From Algorimicrobium algoritergicola (GTDB lineage: Bacteria; Bacteroidota; Bacteroidia; Flavobacteriales; Flavobacteriaceae): a DNA stretch of 64,000 nucleotides. The stretch is from contig NZ_VSKL01000001.1 in NCBI RefSeq assembly GCF_008086165.1, positions 868,001 through 932,000 on the forward strand, given 5' to 3'. A model generated the notes under the pieces. The model searched no databases. It worked only from the letters and a program-made list of their open reading frames with translations, and had not been told where the DNA came from. The translations under genes were made by a program, and so were the position numbers. This document shows positions 33,650 to 43,091 of the stretch, one piece after another (positions within the stretch are counted from its first letter, which is position 1; each line of letters opens with the position of its first letter).

Positions 33650-34354
33650 TTAATTTCCTGACTGTTGTTGTGCTTGATTCACCATTTCGTCATTAGGAAC
33701 AATGGCAATGTTTACACGTCTGTTTTTGGCACGACCTTCTGGTGTTGAATTATCAACTATAGGTTGCTCTTCTCCAAACCAATGGGTTGTTAAACGTGAA
33801 CTACTAATACCTTTTACATTTTTTAAATAATCGGTAACGGCGTTTGCTCTATTTTTTGATAGCGTCATATTATACGCATCGTTTCCATTGCTATCTGTAT
33901 GACCAACAATTAAAAGATTAGTATCTGGATACTCCTTAAAGACACCAGCTAATTTATCTAAATTTTGTTGAGATTGCGCATTGATATTGTATTTTTCTGT
34001 TGCAAAATGAACGCCACTATTTTCATCAAACGTTACTACAATACCTTGATCTACACGTTCCACAGTTGCGCCAGGAACTTCTTCTTCAATACGTTGTGCT
34101 TGCTTATCCATTTGGTTTCCAATAATGACACCTGCGCCACCACCAACAACACCACCAATTACAGCACCTAATTCAGAACTGCCACCTTTAACATTGTTTC
34201 CAATGATGGCTCCTAAAATAGCACCTCCAGCGACACCAATGGCAGCACCTTTTTGTCTATTATTCGAATTTTCTACAGCCTTACAGTTGGTAAAACTAAT
34301 TACCAAAATACCTGCAAGTGCTACTAATGTTAATTTATTGATTACTTTTCTCAT
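33650..34354 (-). CDS. OmpA-family lipoprotein with glycine zipper
   Basis: Lipobox at NCK (Cys24), then a glycine-zipper segment (QKGAAIGVAGGAILGAIIGN, GAVIGGVVGGGAGVIIGNQ; about 35-80), then an OmpA C-terminal domain (about 105-225) with NLLIVGHTDSNGNDAYNMTL and GRAKNRRVNIAI, which bind peptidoglycan diaminopimelate. The architecture matches YiaD-like outer-membrane lipoproteins that tie the envelope to the wall. It is 4 bp downstream of the lipocalin-like gene. Confidence 0.92.
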   Translation of the reverse strand: MRKVINKLTLVALAGILVISFTNCKAVENSNNRQKGAAIGVAGGAILGAIIGNNVKGGSSELGAVIGGVVGGGAGVIIGNQMDKQAQRIEEEVPGATVERVDQGIVVTFDENSGVHFATEKYNINAQSQQNLDKLAGVFKEYPDTNLLIVGHTDSNGNDAYNMTLSKNRANAVTDYLKNVKGISSSRLTTHWFGEEQPIVDNSTPEGRAKNRRVNIAIVPNDEMVNQAQQQSGN

Positions 34355-34358
34355 TATT

Positions 34359-34829
34359 TTATTGTTTTGTAAAATTCATAAATATAGTGAATGGGCTTCC
34401 GTTTAAAGTTACGGTCTGGCGCCACTGCATCGTTGTTGCTGTAATACCAGCTAGTTTTAAGCGATAGCCTTGATTGGTTTCTGATTTACCTTTAGCATCT
34501 ACTGGTTTTAACATAAAGTCGTATAAACCTGTAGCAGGATCAATTTCTTGAATGCTAAATTTAAATTTTCGTGGACCTGTAGCACAATCACCACTGTTAA
34601 TTTCATAGGTTCCAGAATTATTATTTGGAACAAAATTCCAAGTACTGCCTTCAAAACAATCCGTTGATGTGTCGTTAAATAAATCGACCGCAAAAGATCC
34701 TGTTTTGCTATAATTAAAGGAGTTTAGGGTCCAGCTACCTTTCAAATCTTTCTCCGAGTCGCGCACAACTTTTGTTGTACCGCAGGATAATAAACTTAAG
34801 GTTAATACCAATACTATAATATGTCTCAT
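34359..34829 (-). CDS. Lipocalin-like lipoprotein
   Basis: 156 aa. Lipobox LLSC (Cys16) follows a short signal. The mature domain starts DLKGSWTLNSFNY, a lipocalin-like opening, and continues as predicted beta strands with three further cysteines. Homologues in Bacteroidota are annotated only as lipocalin family. First gene of the envelope operon; a good promoter box lies 22 bp upstream. Confidence 0.75.
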   Translation of the reverse strand: MRHIIVLVLTLSLLSCGTTKVVRDSEKDLKGSWTLNSFNYSKTGSFAVDLFNDTSTDCFEGSTWNFVPNNNSGTYEINSGDCATGPRKFKFSIQEIDPATGLYDFMLKPVDAKGKSETNQGYRLKLAGITATTMQWRQTVTLNGSPFTIFMNFTKQ

Positions 34830-34850
34830 AAATGTTAAATTTTAGTAATT

Positions 34851-34858
34851 CAAAAATA
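34851..34858 (-). promoter_or_regulatory. Predicted promoter of the lipoprotein operon, -7 box TATTTTTG
   Basis: Minus-strand TATTTTTG matches TAnnTTTG exactly and lies 22 bp upstream of the lipocalin-like ATG. Confidence 0.5.
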
Positions 34859-34964
34859 CGCTTTAAAACGAATGCATCTTAATTCAAACGAATAAAAACA
34901 GCGTGTTATTGATAGAAATGTGCTTTAATTTTTATGGAATTAAGGTTCAATTGGATTTTGATCT

Positions 34965-36413
34965 TCAATTTTCATCAGCGGAAAAGGTATAGAGTCTGTA
35001 ATGGCCAATTGTCCAGTTAAAAGAACCCCAAACATAGCTGTCCTTGAATTTAAAAACGGTCTGCTTTTCTAGGGTTTTAAAATTGTTGGAATCCACAAAT
35101 GCTTTAATTTGGTCAAATCCGTTTTTAGGAATAGAGCCTTGCAAATGATTAAATTCTGAATCGAAAAGACATTGAATTCTAGTCGATTTTGTTTCAGAAT
35201 AGGATTCAAATGCTGCAAATATAGCTGCGCCAACTACGCCACCAACCACGTACCCAATAATAATCATACTACTTGTATTAGAAGGTTCGCTGGCTCCCAA
35301 TGTTATAATATATTGGTTGTCCATTTCAAAAGCTGAAACCCCAATATTGGAATAGGAAATTTTTCTAATAAATTTGGAGGATTTTTCTACCTCACGAAGT
35401 TTGCTAAAATCACCATTTTCAATCATGATAGGTGAATTTTTAAATGAAATATCTTCGTCTTTAGAGATTGTAAATGTTTTGACTAGTTCCGAAGTATCCG
35501 CCTTATAAATATCTAGAAAAACCTGATCACCATTAGCATACGTCGTTAAAATATGGTTTTTAATTATAAAGGAATTGGCAGTTACTAATTTATCATCTTT
35601 CTTAAAATGAATATTTTCAATTTTGTCAAACGTATAGTTTTCTTCGTGAATGTTTATAGCAATTTTATAGGTGAATTTGGTATATAAATTATTGGTTATA
35701 ATTAACTGATCATCTAGAAAATAGATTTTTGTAATGGCAGATGCGGCTTCCAAAGAATTTGGCACGCTAACATCTACAAATTCAATGGCCTTATTGGTAA
35801 CATTGTTTTGGTAAATTAATGTACTTAAGTCGTATGTTAAACCATTGTCATTTTCAATTTTTTCGTTAGACAAATCGTAGCGCCTTGTCGTGACATGTCC
35901 TGCCATATTAAATGTGTACAGTTTTAATATAGAGGAAAATCGTTTTAAAGTTAGCAGGTAGAGTTTGTCATCTTGACTAATATATTTTAAAATTTTTTCT
36001 CCTGAAATTTTAAGATTTAAATCTTCTGTAATCTGGTATGAGCCGTCATCAAAATTTAACTGAACCATGCTAAATTGAGATTCCGATTTATTACTATAGA
36101 ATAACCGATAATCATTTCCCTGAATAGCATTTCCCACTAAAACATCAGACTTTGAAGGTAATTTTTTAATGCTAATATGATTAATGCGCTCTTTGTTGGC
36201 ATTGTATAAATAGCTTTCTAATCCTTTTTTTGTCTGAAGTATTAAGGCTAATGTTTCACTCTTGTTATCCATTATAGGAAAAACCTCCTGTAATTTTTCG
36301 TCTGGAAAATCTCTTTCTGTTTCAATTAATGCGAAGTGTTTTTGAGCAGAAACGGAAGATAATCCAATGAAAAAGACTAAAACTAGTCCTGAAAACCTAA
36401 TTTTCTGCCGCAT
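34965..36413 (-). CDS. Secreted protein of unknown function
   Basis: About 482 aa from the ATG at 36413, which gives a good signal peptide (MRQKIRFSGLVLVFFIGLSSVSAQ); an ATG at 36449 would add 12 residues. The mature part is rich in predicted beta strands with repeating KLYLLTLKRF / QLIITNNLYTK-type segments, suggestive of a beta-propeller. It is interrupted by one hydrophobic glycine-rich segment (SSMIIIGYVVGGVVGAAIFAAF, about 390) that could span or anchor to a membrane. I do not recognise a family. It follows metG by about 60 bp on the same strand. Confidence 0.6.
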   Translation of the reverse strand: MRQKIRFSGLVLVFFIGLSSVSAQKHFALIETERDFPDEKLQEVFPIMDNKSETLALILQTKKGLESYLYNANKERINHISIKKLPSKSDVLVGNAIQGNDYRLFYSNKSESQFSMVQLNFDDGSYQITEDLNLKISGEKILKYISQDDKLYLLTLKRFSSILKLYTFNMAGHVTTRRYDLSNEKIENDNGLTYDLSTLIYQNNVTNKAIEFVDVSVPNSLEAASAITKIYFLDDQLIITNNLYTKFTYKIAINIHEENYTFDKIENIHFKKDDKLVTANSFIIKNHILTTYANGDQVFLDIYKADTSELVKTFTISKDEDISFKNSPIMIENGDFSKLREVEKSSKFIRKISYSNIGVSAFEMDNQYIITLGASEPSNTSSMIIIGYVVGGVVGAAIFAAFESYSETKSTRIQCLFDSEFNHLQGSIPKNGFDQIKAFVDSNNFKTLEKQTVFKFKDSYVWGSFNWTIGHYRLYTFSADEN

Positions 36414-36473
36414 AGCATTTTTAAGAAATCGTGTTTTTAGGACTAGCATCGTGTTACTATATATACAATGAAT

Positions 36474-38558
36474 TTAAGAAATCTGTAAACCATTTGTTAC
36501 CGAAGCATCATCTGGATTTACAAATACTAATTTTCCATCTGGATTTTCCGTCATTAAAATCATGCCTTGACTTTCCACGCCTCGTAATTTTCTTGGAGCC
36601 AAGTTGACTAAAACGGTTACTTTTTTACCAATTATATCTTCCGGTTTAAAACTTTCAGCAATACCAGAAACAATAGTTCTTACATCAATTCCGGTGTCTA
36701 CTTTTAACACTAAAAGCTTATTGGCTTTTGGCATTTTTTCAGCTTCTAAAATAGTGCCAACACGTAAATCTAATTTTGAGAAATCCTCAAAACTAATGGT
36801 TTCCTTTTCAGGCTCTACTACTTTGTTGGCAGCTTCATTGGCTTTTTTACTGGCTTCTAATTTTTCTAATTGTAGTTGAATAGCTTCATCTTCAATTTTC
36901 GAAAATAATAATTTGGCTTGACCAATTTGGTGTCCTGCTGGAATTAGAATGTCTTTAGTTGAAATATCGTCCCATGAGTTCTCGATGCTATTCTCCTGCG
37001 TCGAATCACTCGAACTAATGTTTAGAATCGACTTCAGTTTCGCAGATGTAAACGGTAAAAATGGTTCGCCTAAAGTGGCTAAAGCGGAAGCAATTTGTAA
37101 AGCGACAAACATAATTGTTTTGGTTCGCGCTTCATCTGTTTTAACCAGTTTCCAAGGTTCTTCATCTGCTAGATATTTATTACCTAATCGCGCTAAATTC
37201 ATGAATTCTTGACTTGCTTCACGAAATCTATAGCGTTCTATAGAACTAGATATAACTGCTGGATAGGCTTTTATTGCTGCAAGCGTTTCTTCATCTACTG
37301 TTGAAAATTCAGATGCTTCTGGAATAAAACCATCATAATACTTGTTGGTTAAAACCACCACACGATTAATAAAGTTCCCGAAAATAGCAACGAGTTCATT
37401 GTTGTTTCTGGCTTGAAAATCTGCCCATGTAAAATCGTTATCCTTACTTTCTGGTGCGTTGGCTGTTAAGGCGTAACGCAACACATCTTGCTGATTTGGA
37501 AAATCTATCAAATAATCTGGTAACCAAACGGCCCAGTTTTTTGAGGTTGATAATTTCTGACCTTCTAAATTTAAAAATTCGTTAGCTGGCACATTATCTG
37601 GTAAAATATACGAACCTTCAGCTTTTAGCATGCTTGGAAAAATAATACAGTGAAACACAATATTGTCTTTACCAATAAAGTGTACCAATTTGGTGTCTTC
37701 ACTTTTCCAGTATGGTTCCCAATCTTTTCCTACACGTTCTGCCCATTCTTTAGTAGCAGAAATGTAACCGATAGGTGCGTCAAACCAAACGTAAAGCACT
37801 TTGCCTTCGCCGCCTTTAACAGGAACAGGAATTCCCCAATCCAAATCTCTGGTTACAGCTCTTGGACGTAAACCATCATCAATCCACGATTTTACTTGAC
37901 CGTAAACATTAGGTTTCCAATCTTTTTTATGGCCTTCTAAAATCCATTCTTTTAAAAAAGCTTCGTGTTTATCTAAGGGTAAAAACCAGTGTTTGGTTTC
38001 TTTCATTGTTGGAACATTTCCGGTAATGGCAGATTTCGGATTAATTAAATCTGTAGCATTTAAACTACTTCCGCATTTTTCACATTGATCGCCATAAGCT
38101 TCTTCATTACCACATTTTGGACAGGTTCCCGTTACAAAACGATCGGCTAAAAACTGATTGGCTTCTTCGTCGTATAATTGTTCGGTTACTTCTTCTATAA
38201 ATTCTCCTTTATCATACAAGGTTTTAAAAAATTCTTGAGCCGTATCATGATGAATTTTTGCAGACGTTCTGGAATAATTATCAAAGGTAATTCCGAAATC
38301 TTCAAACGATTTTTTAATAATCGCATGGTATTTATCAACAATGTCTTGAGGTGAAACGCCTTCTTTTTTAGCTTTAATAGTAATAGGAACACCGTGTTCA
38401 TCACTACCGCAAATAAAGGCAACATCGTTGTTTGTTAAACGTAAATAACGTGCGTAAATATCAGCAGGCACATACACGCCAGCCAAATGGCCAATATGGA
38501 TAGGACCGTTTGTGTACGGTAAAGCGGCTGTAATAGTATATCGTTTTGGTTGATTCAT
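36474..38558 (-). CDS. metG: Methionyl-tRNA synthetase
   Basis: 694 aa from the ATG at 38558 ([20 protein letters not shown]); the frame is open to 38597. Class I motif HIGH (21-24), a two-knuckle zinc domain ([18 protein letters not shown]), and KLSTS (KMSKS equivalent, near 330) are present. The C-terminal EMAP/Trbp111-like tRNA-binding domain ([20 protein letters not shown]) supports a homodimer. It charges tRNA-Met. Confidence 0.96.
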   Translation of the reverse strand: MNQPKRYTITAALPYTNGPIHIGHLAGVYVPADIYARYLRLTNNDVAFICGSDEHGVPITIKAKKEGVSPQDIVDKYHAIIKKSFEDFGITFDNYSRTSAKIHHDTAQEFFKTLYDKGEFIEEVTEQLYDEEANQFLADRFVTGTCPKCGNEEAYGDQCEKCGSSLNATDLINPKSAITGNVPTMKETKHWFLPLDKHEAFLKEWILEGHKKDWKPNVYGQVKSWIDDGLRPRAVTRDLDWGIPVPVKGGEGKVLYVWFDAPIGYISATKEWAERVGKDWEPYWKSEDTKLVHFIGKDNIVFHCIIFPSMLKAEGSYILPDNVPANEFLNLEGQKLSTSKNWAVWLPDYLIDFPNQQDVLRYALTANAPESKDNDFTWADFQARNNNELVAIFGNFINRVVVLTNKYYDGFIPEASEFSTVDEETLAAIKAYPAVISSSIERYRFREASQEFMNLARLGNKYLADEEPWKLVKTDEARTKTIMFVALQIASALATLGEPFLPFTSAKLKSILNISSSDSTQENSIENSWDDISTKDILIPAGHQIGQAKLLFSKIEDEAIQLQLEKLEASKKANEAANKVVEPEKETISFEDFSKLDLRVGTILEAEKMPKANKLLVLKVDTGIDVRTIVSGIAESFKPEDIIGKKVTVLVNLAPRKLRGVESQGMILMTENPDGKLVFVNPDDASVTNGLQIS

Positions 38559-38630
38559 GGTATTGATACTTATTTCAAATTCAGTAAGCAACTGCATGCC
38601 TTCCCGTTTTTATTTATTATTTTGAAGTCA

Positions 38631-38638
38631 CAAAAGTA
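38631..38638 (-). promoter_or_regulatory. Predicted metG promoter, -7 box TACTTTTG
   Basis: Minus-strand TACTTTTG fits TAnnTTTG exactly, 72 bp upstream of the preferred metG ATG and 33 bp upstream of the longer frame's start. Confidence 0.45.
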
Positions 38639-38761
38639 CGCATTTTAAGGTCTATTTAGAAGTGTGGAATTATAAATTTTAGATCGCTTTTTTCAGATAC
38701 CTGTTTCCTATTTATGCTGGTTAAAATTTATAACATGTGAAAAAAAATGTACATTTACGCT

Positions 38762-39778
38762 ATGTCGAAAATCTCATTATTAATTGTGCTGTGTTGTTCG
38801 GTTTTGTTCTTTGGAACAGATACCGCAAAACAGGTAGAATCATCAACTCAAAAGCCACAAAAATTGATACAACCACCATATTTAAAAGCAGGTGATACGG
38901 TTGCTATTGTAGCACCTTCGGGAATTCTAAAAAACCGTCAAGCCGAAGTTCAACGTGCTGTAAAATTATTAGAAAGTTGGGGATTGCATGCTTTGGTTGG
39001 TAAGCATGTTTTTAGTCAAGACAATCATTTTGCTGGAACAGATTTGGAGCGTTGTGAAGATTTCCAAAAAGCGATGGATAATCCTACGGTTAGTGCTATT
39101 TGGGCTGCAAGAGGTGGTTATGGAACCGTACGAATTTTAGATAAATTAGATTACACACAACTTAAAAAAGATCCAAAATGGTTAATTGGTTATAGTGATA
39201 TTACAGCCTTACATAACGATTTTCATAATGAAGGATTTGAAACCATTCACGCCATGATGTGCACCAGTTTAACAGCTGATGAAGCCGGTTTAGACCAGAC
39301 GATTGCTACCTTTAAAAAAGCACTTTTTGGAGAGTCGCTTTCCTATACACTGGAGGGTTCTAATTACAATAAAATTGGTAAAGTAAACGCACCTATAGTT
39401 GGTGGTAATTTAACCATGCTTCATACCATGTTAGGTTCTAAAAGTAGCATAGATACATCAGGTAAAATTTTGTTTATTGAAGAAATTGGCGAATACAAAT
39501 ACCATGTGGATCGCATGTTGCAGAGCCTAAAACGCGCTGGTTATTTTGATAATTGTGCAGGCGTTTTAGTTGGTGATATGACTAAAATGCGAAAAAACAC
39601 AACGGTTTGGGGAAGTTCTATTGAACAATTAATTTTAGATGCTTTATCAGACTATGATTTTCCAATTGCCTTTAATATGCCTGCTGGTCATGAAGATGAT
39701 AATCGCGCCATGATTTTAGGGCAAGACGTGGAATTGGTGGTTGGTAAAGATCAATCTACCTTACAATTTTCAAAATAA
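38762..39778 (+). CDS. LD-carboxypeptidase (S66 family)
   Basis: About 338 aa from the ATG at 38762; an ATG at 38747 is overlapped by a promoter-like TACATTTA box. N-terminal signal sequence, then the S66 fold with nucleophile Ser in LIGYSDITALH, Glu in FIEEIGEYKYHVDRML and His in MPAGHEDDNRAM. It removes the terminal D-Ala from murein tetrapeptides during peptidoglycan recycling. The signal sequence points to a periplasmic form. Its 3' end overlaps the convergent membrane-protein gene by 9 bp. Confidence 0.9.
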   Translation: MSKISLLIVLCCSVLFFGTDTAKQVESSTQKPQKLIQPPYLKAGDTVAIVAPSGILKNRQAEVQRAVKLLESWGLHALVGKHVFSQDNHFAGTDLERCEDFQKAMDNPTVSAIWAARGGYGTVRILDKLDYTQLKKDPKWLIGYSDITALHNDFHNEGFETIHAMMCTSLTADEAGLDQTIATFKKALFGESLSYTLEGSNYNKIGKVNAPIVGGNLTMLHTMLGSKSSIDTSGKILFIEEIGEYKYHVDRMLQSLKRAGYFDNCAGVLVGDMTKMRKNTTVWGSSIEQLILDALSDYDFPIAFNMPAGHEDDNRAMILGQDVELVVGKDQSTLQFSK

Positions 39779-40123
39779 GCGTTTCTGAACATTGAAAAAC
39801 AACATGGCTCCTAAATAATATAAACCAACATCTATAATATCAGCTGTGTATCGTGTGCTGATTTGTGGCATAAACCATTCGAAATATACAACGAAATAGG
39901 TTGTTAATCCTAATACAACAAGCAGCGGAACGTAAAGGTTATTGGCTTTCTTTAGGCGTCTTATTATGGCTAAGCACAAGCTTAAAACAATAGGCATGCA
40001 TAAAAAATCATTCAGATAAAAGTATATCCAATTGGGAAGTGGCACTTGAAGTCTTTGTGAAATATACACGAAACTTGCTACTAAAATACTACTGAAGAAA
40101 ATGGGGTGTTTTAAAATTTTCAT
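39770..40123 (-). CDS. Small membrane protein of unknown function
   Basis: 117 aa from the ATG at 40123, which overlaps the stop of the zinc-ribbon gene as ATGA. Three to four hydrophobic segments (for example ILVASFVYISQRL, MPIVLSLCLAIIRR, YVPLLVVLGLTTYFVVYF) and conserved aromatic residues. Similar short proteins occur in Bacteroidota without assigned function. Translational coupling suggests a link with the upstream zinc-ribbon membrane protein. Confidence 0.6.
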   Translation of the reverse strand: MKILKHPIFFSSILVASFVYISQRLQVPLPNWIYFYLNDFLCMPIVLSLCLAIIRRLKKANNLYVPLLVVLGLTTYFVVYFEWFMPQISTRYTADIIDVGLYYLGAMLFFNVQKRLF

Positions 40124-40422
40124 GCCGCAATCGCCGTAATTAACCAAGCAATAAACATACCTATAGCCATAAATGCCATCCAGATAGAGTGGATGACTTT
40201 TGCAAAAACACGAACGACTAAAAAACGATGGTCTTTATTTTTTTCGTAGAAGGAAGGCGATTCTTCTTTTTGAATTCGCGCACGTTCTTTTCGGTCTTTT
40301 TCGTCTTGAGCAAACGCTAATTCTCTTCTCTTCTGGTAGGATAATAACGTGCCGCAGTTTGTACAATAATCTTGATTTGTATTGTAAACTCCACAATTCG
40401 GACATTTTATTTGACTTGCCAT
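40120..40422 (-). CDS. Zinc-ribbon protein with C-terminal membrane segment
   Basis: 100 aa from the ATG at 40422 (MASQIKCPNCG); the longer frame to 40443 adds residues not typical of the family. Two CxxC knuckles (CPNCG, CTNCG) form an N-terminal zinc ribbon; a charged helix (RRELAFAQDEKDRKERARIQ) follows, and the C-terminus is a membrane segment (IWMAFMAIGMFIAWLITAIAA). Function unknown. Confidence 0.7.
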   Translation of the reverse strand: MASQIKCPNCGVYNTNQDYCTNCGTLLSYQKRRELAFAQDEKDRKERARIQKEESPSFYEKNKDHRFLVVRVFAKVIHSIWMAFMAIGMFIAWLITAIAA

Positions 40423-40502
40423 ACCGCGTTTTAAAGTAAACACAAAGGTACGACTTAATCTAGCAATATTAAATTTCTGAAAATCTTATGTTTTAAGAAA
40501 CA

Positions 40503-41093
40503 TTACAGCTCAATAATCTGACAGCCTTGTAAAATTTGCACAGACATGTTTCCAGATTTATAGCTTATTGTATAGCCTATTTTTTCTAGTGAGCAACGTG
40601 GTTCAATGGTGAATTTTATTAAACCAGAAACCTCAAAATCTGAATTTGTATTAAGTTTTAAAGGTTGCTTATAGGTTGTGTTTTCCCGTACCCAATTTAC
40701 AGGGCCGTTTACAAATGGATGTGGATCTATTTCTTCAACAGAACGCGGTGTTTCTATAATGCTATTTATCATTTCTAGGTTTTCGTTTTTCTGTAAACCA
40801 GAACTAAACCTGCCTTTGTAGGCAATTTTTGAATGTGGAGACACAAAATAAGAATCATTTTTTAATATGATTTCGGTTACTAACTGATAACCGTTATTTT
40901 CGATTTTTTCAATTGATAATTCTATATCATAAGGATCGGAAATAAACAGGGGATTCCCGTTAAACTCCATATAATTTGAAGTTTCAGTTTCTGTTTTTAG
41001 TGCTAGATTTTGAACGGTTTCCGTTTCTGTAATTTTTGTTTGACCACAAGATGTGCCTAAAAAAATAAGACTGTAAATAATTGATTTATACAT
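40503..41093 (-). CDS. Lipoprotein of unknown function
   Basis: 196 aa from the ATG at 41093, which gives a compact lipoprotein signal (MYKSIIYSLIFLGTSC). The mature domain is beta-rich with conserved-looking GRFSSGLQKN and GPVNWVRENTTYKQPL segments and no recognised family. It diverges from the winged-helix regulator gene across a 120-bp region with a repeat array, so it is a likely regulatory target. Confidence 0.6.
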   Translation of the reverse strand: MYKSIIYSLIFLGTSCGQTKITETETVQNLALKTETETSNYMEFNGNPLFISDPYDIELSIEKIENNGYQLVTEIILKNDSYFVSPHSKIAYKGRFSSGLQKNENLEMINSIIETPRSVEEIDPHPFVNGPVNWVRENTTYKQPLKLNTNSDFEVSGLIKFTIEPRCSLEKIGYTISYKSGNMSVQILQGCQIIEL

Positions 41094-41144
41094 AATTGAT
41101 TCGTTTTGATTGTTTAGTAAAACTACCTGAAACACATTTAAAAA

Positions 41145-41183
41145 GTGTCAAAAAAATGTAAAAGAAGTGTGAACAGTTGTAAA
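41145..41183 (+). promoter_or_regulatory. Pho-box-like array of four phased heptamers (operator candidate)
   Basis: GTGTCAA (41145), ATGTAAA (41156), GTGTGAA (41167) and TTGTAAA (41177) are spaced 11, 11 and 10 bp. Direct heptamers with one-helix-turn phasing are the classic target of OmpR/PhoB-type winged helices. The array sits between a divergent lipoprotein gene and a gene for just such a regulator, 33 bp before its ATG. On the minus strand TAGTTTTA (41118-41125) is a near-match to a -7 box for the lipoprotein gene. Confidence 0.6.
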
Positions 41184-41216
41184 AAGTCATCAAAATGTTA
41201 GTTATTTACATCTGTT

Positions 41217-42080
41217 ATGGCAAAAAGATCTATTTTTAAAATTAGTGGCTTACTAATTGTCTTATTATCAGTTGTATTACTACTCACTACCAAAGATGAT
41301 TCGACCTTATTTTCTGAACGCGTTAAAGTGTCATTACGTGAAGTTGGCAACCAATTATTGCTTATAAACCAAGATTCTACATCCTTGGTTTTACCTGTAA
41401 AAGCGCTTAAAAATAATAATTTCCAATTAACTTTTGAAAAGCCCTTATCTTTCGAGCCTAGTCAGTTAGTGTCCATAATTGATGCCACATTTCATAAATC
41501 AGCACTTCCAAATAATTATATAGTTGAAACTATTGCTTGCGAAGCTCAAGAAGTGGCTTATAGTTTTCAAATTTTAAATAATGTAGAAAATAGCATTGTA
41601 CCTTGTAGTGGTCGATATTTACCAGAAAGTTGCTACGCCATCGAGGTGGTATTTACGGATTTAAAACCTCATGCATCCATAAAAAAAGTCGGGTTTTATA
41701 GCTTGTTATTAAGTGGTTTTGGCTTATTGTTTTTTGGTTTTTATAAACGAAAAGAAGTTGTTTTAAGCACTAAAGAAGTTGGGAATTATTCAGAAATTGG
41801 CAGCTTTCACTTTTATCCGGAACAGAACAAACTGGTCAAACATGCTGAAGAAATCAGTCTTTCTAAAAAGGAATGTGAGCTATTAGAAATATTTGCAGCC
41901 AACCCAAATCAAATAATAAAACGCGATGAACTCACTAAAAAAGTGTGGGAAGATCATGGTGTTTTTGTTGGCAGAAGTTTGGATACGTATATCTCCAAGT
42001 TACGTAAGAAACTCCAAGATGACACATCCATTAAAATCACCAATGTCCATGGAGTCGGTTATAAGCTTGAACTAACATAA
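41217..42080 (+). CDS. Membrane-anchored OmpR/PhoB-type winged-helix regulator
   Basis: 287 aa. An N-terminal membrane segment (about 9-24), an extracytoplasmic domain of about 130 residues with four cysteines, a second membrane segment (about 160-178) and a C-terminal trans_reg_C winged helix (about 198-287: ISLSKKECELLEIFAANPNQ ... VFVGRSLDTYISKLRKKL ... VHGVGYKLEL). It is a one-component sensor-regulator in the reverse order to ToxR/CadC, which have the DNA-binding domain first. It has no receiver domain. The repeat array upstream is its probable operator. Confidence 0.85.
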   Translation: MAKRSIFKISGLLIVLLSVVLLLTTKDDSTLFSERVKVSLREVGNQLLLINQDSTSLVLPVKALKNNNFQLTFEKPLSFEPSQLVSIIDATFHKSALPNNYIVETIACEAQEVAYSFQILNNVENSIVPCSGRYLPESCYAIEVVFTDLKPHASIKKVGFYSLLLSGFGLLFFGFYKRKEVVLSTKEVGNYSEIGSFHFYPEQNKLVKHAEEISLSKKECELLEIFAANPNQIIKRDELTKKVWEDHGVFVGRSLDTYISKLRKKLQDDTSIKITNVHGVGYKLELT

Positions 42081-42139
42081 ATTTAAATTCTGCTAATTCA
42101 CTATCTTGTAATTATTATGGGTTTATATGGGAAGTAGTC

Positions 42140-42499
42140 ATGGCAGATCATAACGAATTAGGTGAATTAGGAGAACAACTAGCAGCAGAATATTTGCAGG
42201 CTAAAGGCTACGTTATTCTAGAGCGAAACTACCGATTTCAAAAAGCCGAAATAGATATTATTGCCAACCACAATAATCAGATGATTTGCGTGGAAGTGAA
42301 AACCCGTAATTCTGATTTTTTTGGCGATCCACAAGAATTTGTTACACCAGGAAAAGTCAAATTACTCGTAAAAGCTATGGATGCTTATGTAACCGAAAAT
42401 GATATTGATTTAGATAGTCGGTTTGATATTATAGCCGTTCTAAAAAATAAAACCACCGAAACCATTACGCATTATGAAAATGCGTTTTATCATTTTTAA
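42140..42499 (+). CDS. YraN family (UPF0102) endonuclease-like protein
   Basis: 119 aa with the YraN signature: GELGEQLAAEYLQAKGYVIL, ERNYRFQKAEIDIIA and ICVEVKTRNSDFFG, i.e. the E-D-ExK residues of a Holliday-junction-resolvase-like PD-(D/E)xK fold. Activity and role are not established for the family. It lies 59 bp after the membrane regulator on the same strand. Confidence 0.9.
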   Translation: MADHNELGELGEQLAAEYLQAKGYVILERNYRFQKAEIDIIANHNNQMICVEVKTRNSDFFGDPQEFVTPGKVKLLVKAMDAYVTENDIDLDSRFDIIAVLKNKTTETITHYENAFYHF

Positions 42500-42519
42500 A
42501 TATTTTTAGCAAGCATTTA

Positions 42520-43059
42520 ATGAAAAGTGATATTGAAATTAAAAATTGGAAGGACTATTTAGAAATGAAATTTTCTGACCAAACAATTTATACAATTAAT
42601 GATGCAACAGATGTATTGTCAAATGGGACATATTCGATTATTGCAAAAGGAAGTGAAACGGAGATTTGTTTTATTTGGCCAGATAAGGATTGGTTAACAA
42701 TTGATGATATTCAATTTTATAATACTAAAGTCAGAGGCTGGTCAGGAGAATTATTAGGTGGAAACGGACCAAAAAATGGTGAGTTTAATCAAAAAAATAT
42801 TGAACATGTAAATCTTGTTCTTGAAACACCTCTAAAAAAAGGATGGACAAGTACTGATTATTTCTTATTTGGTAAAATCTTTAAGTCAGTTACCAAAGAA
42901 GGCATCAATCCAGATGCTGGTTTAGTAATATTGACAGATTATAATTTTGGTTGTATTGGAATGATACTGTTTCCTATTTCATTACTCATAGATTTTGGCG
43001 TGACCAAAGGTTTAATAGGAAAGAAAAAAATTAGTATTATAAAGCCGATGATTCAATAA
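42520..43059 (+). CDS. Hypothetical protein
   Basis: 179 aa, no signal peptide. The N-terminal 145 residues look globular (EICFIWPDKDWLTIDDIQFY, GEFNQKNIEHVNLVLETPLK), with one hydrophobic segment near 145-160 (FGCIGMILFPISLLIDFG). I do not recognise the family. It starts 20 bp after yraN and may be co-transcribed with it, although its lower G+C suggests an accessory gene. Confidence 0.55.
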   Translation: MKSDIEIKNWKDYLEMKFSDQTIYTINDATDVLSNGTYSIIAKGSETEICFIWPDKDWLTIDDIQFYNTKVRGWSGELLGGNGPKNGEFNQKNIEHVNLVLETPLKKGWTSTDYFLFGKIFKSVTKEGINPDAGLVILTDYNFGCIGMILFPISLLIDFGVTKGLIGKKKISIIKPMIQ

Positions 43060-43091
43060 AAAAATATAAACAAGCGCTATTATAAACTGTT

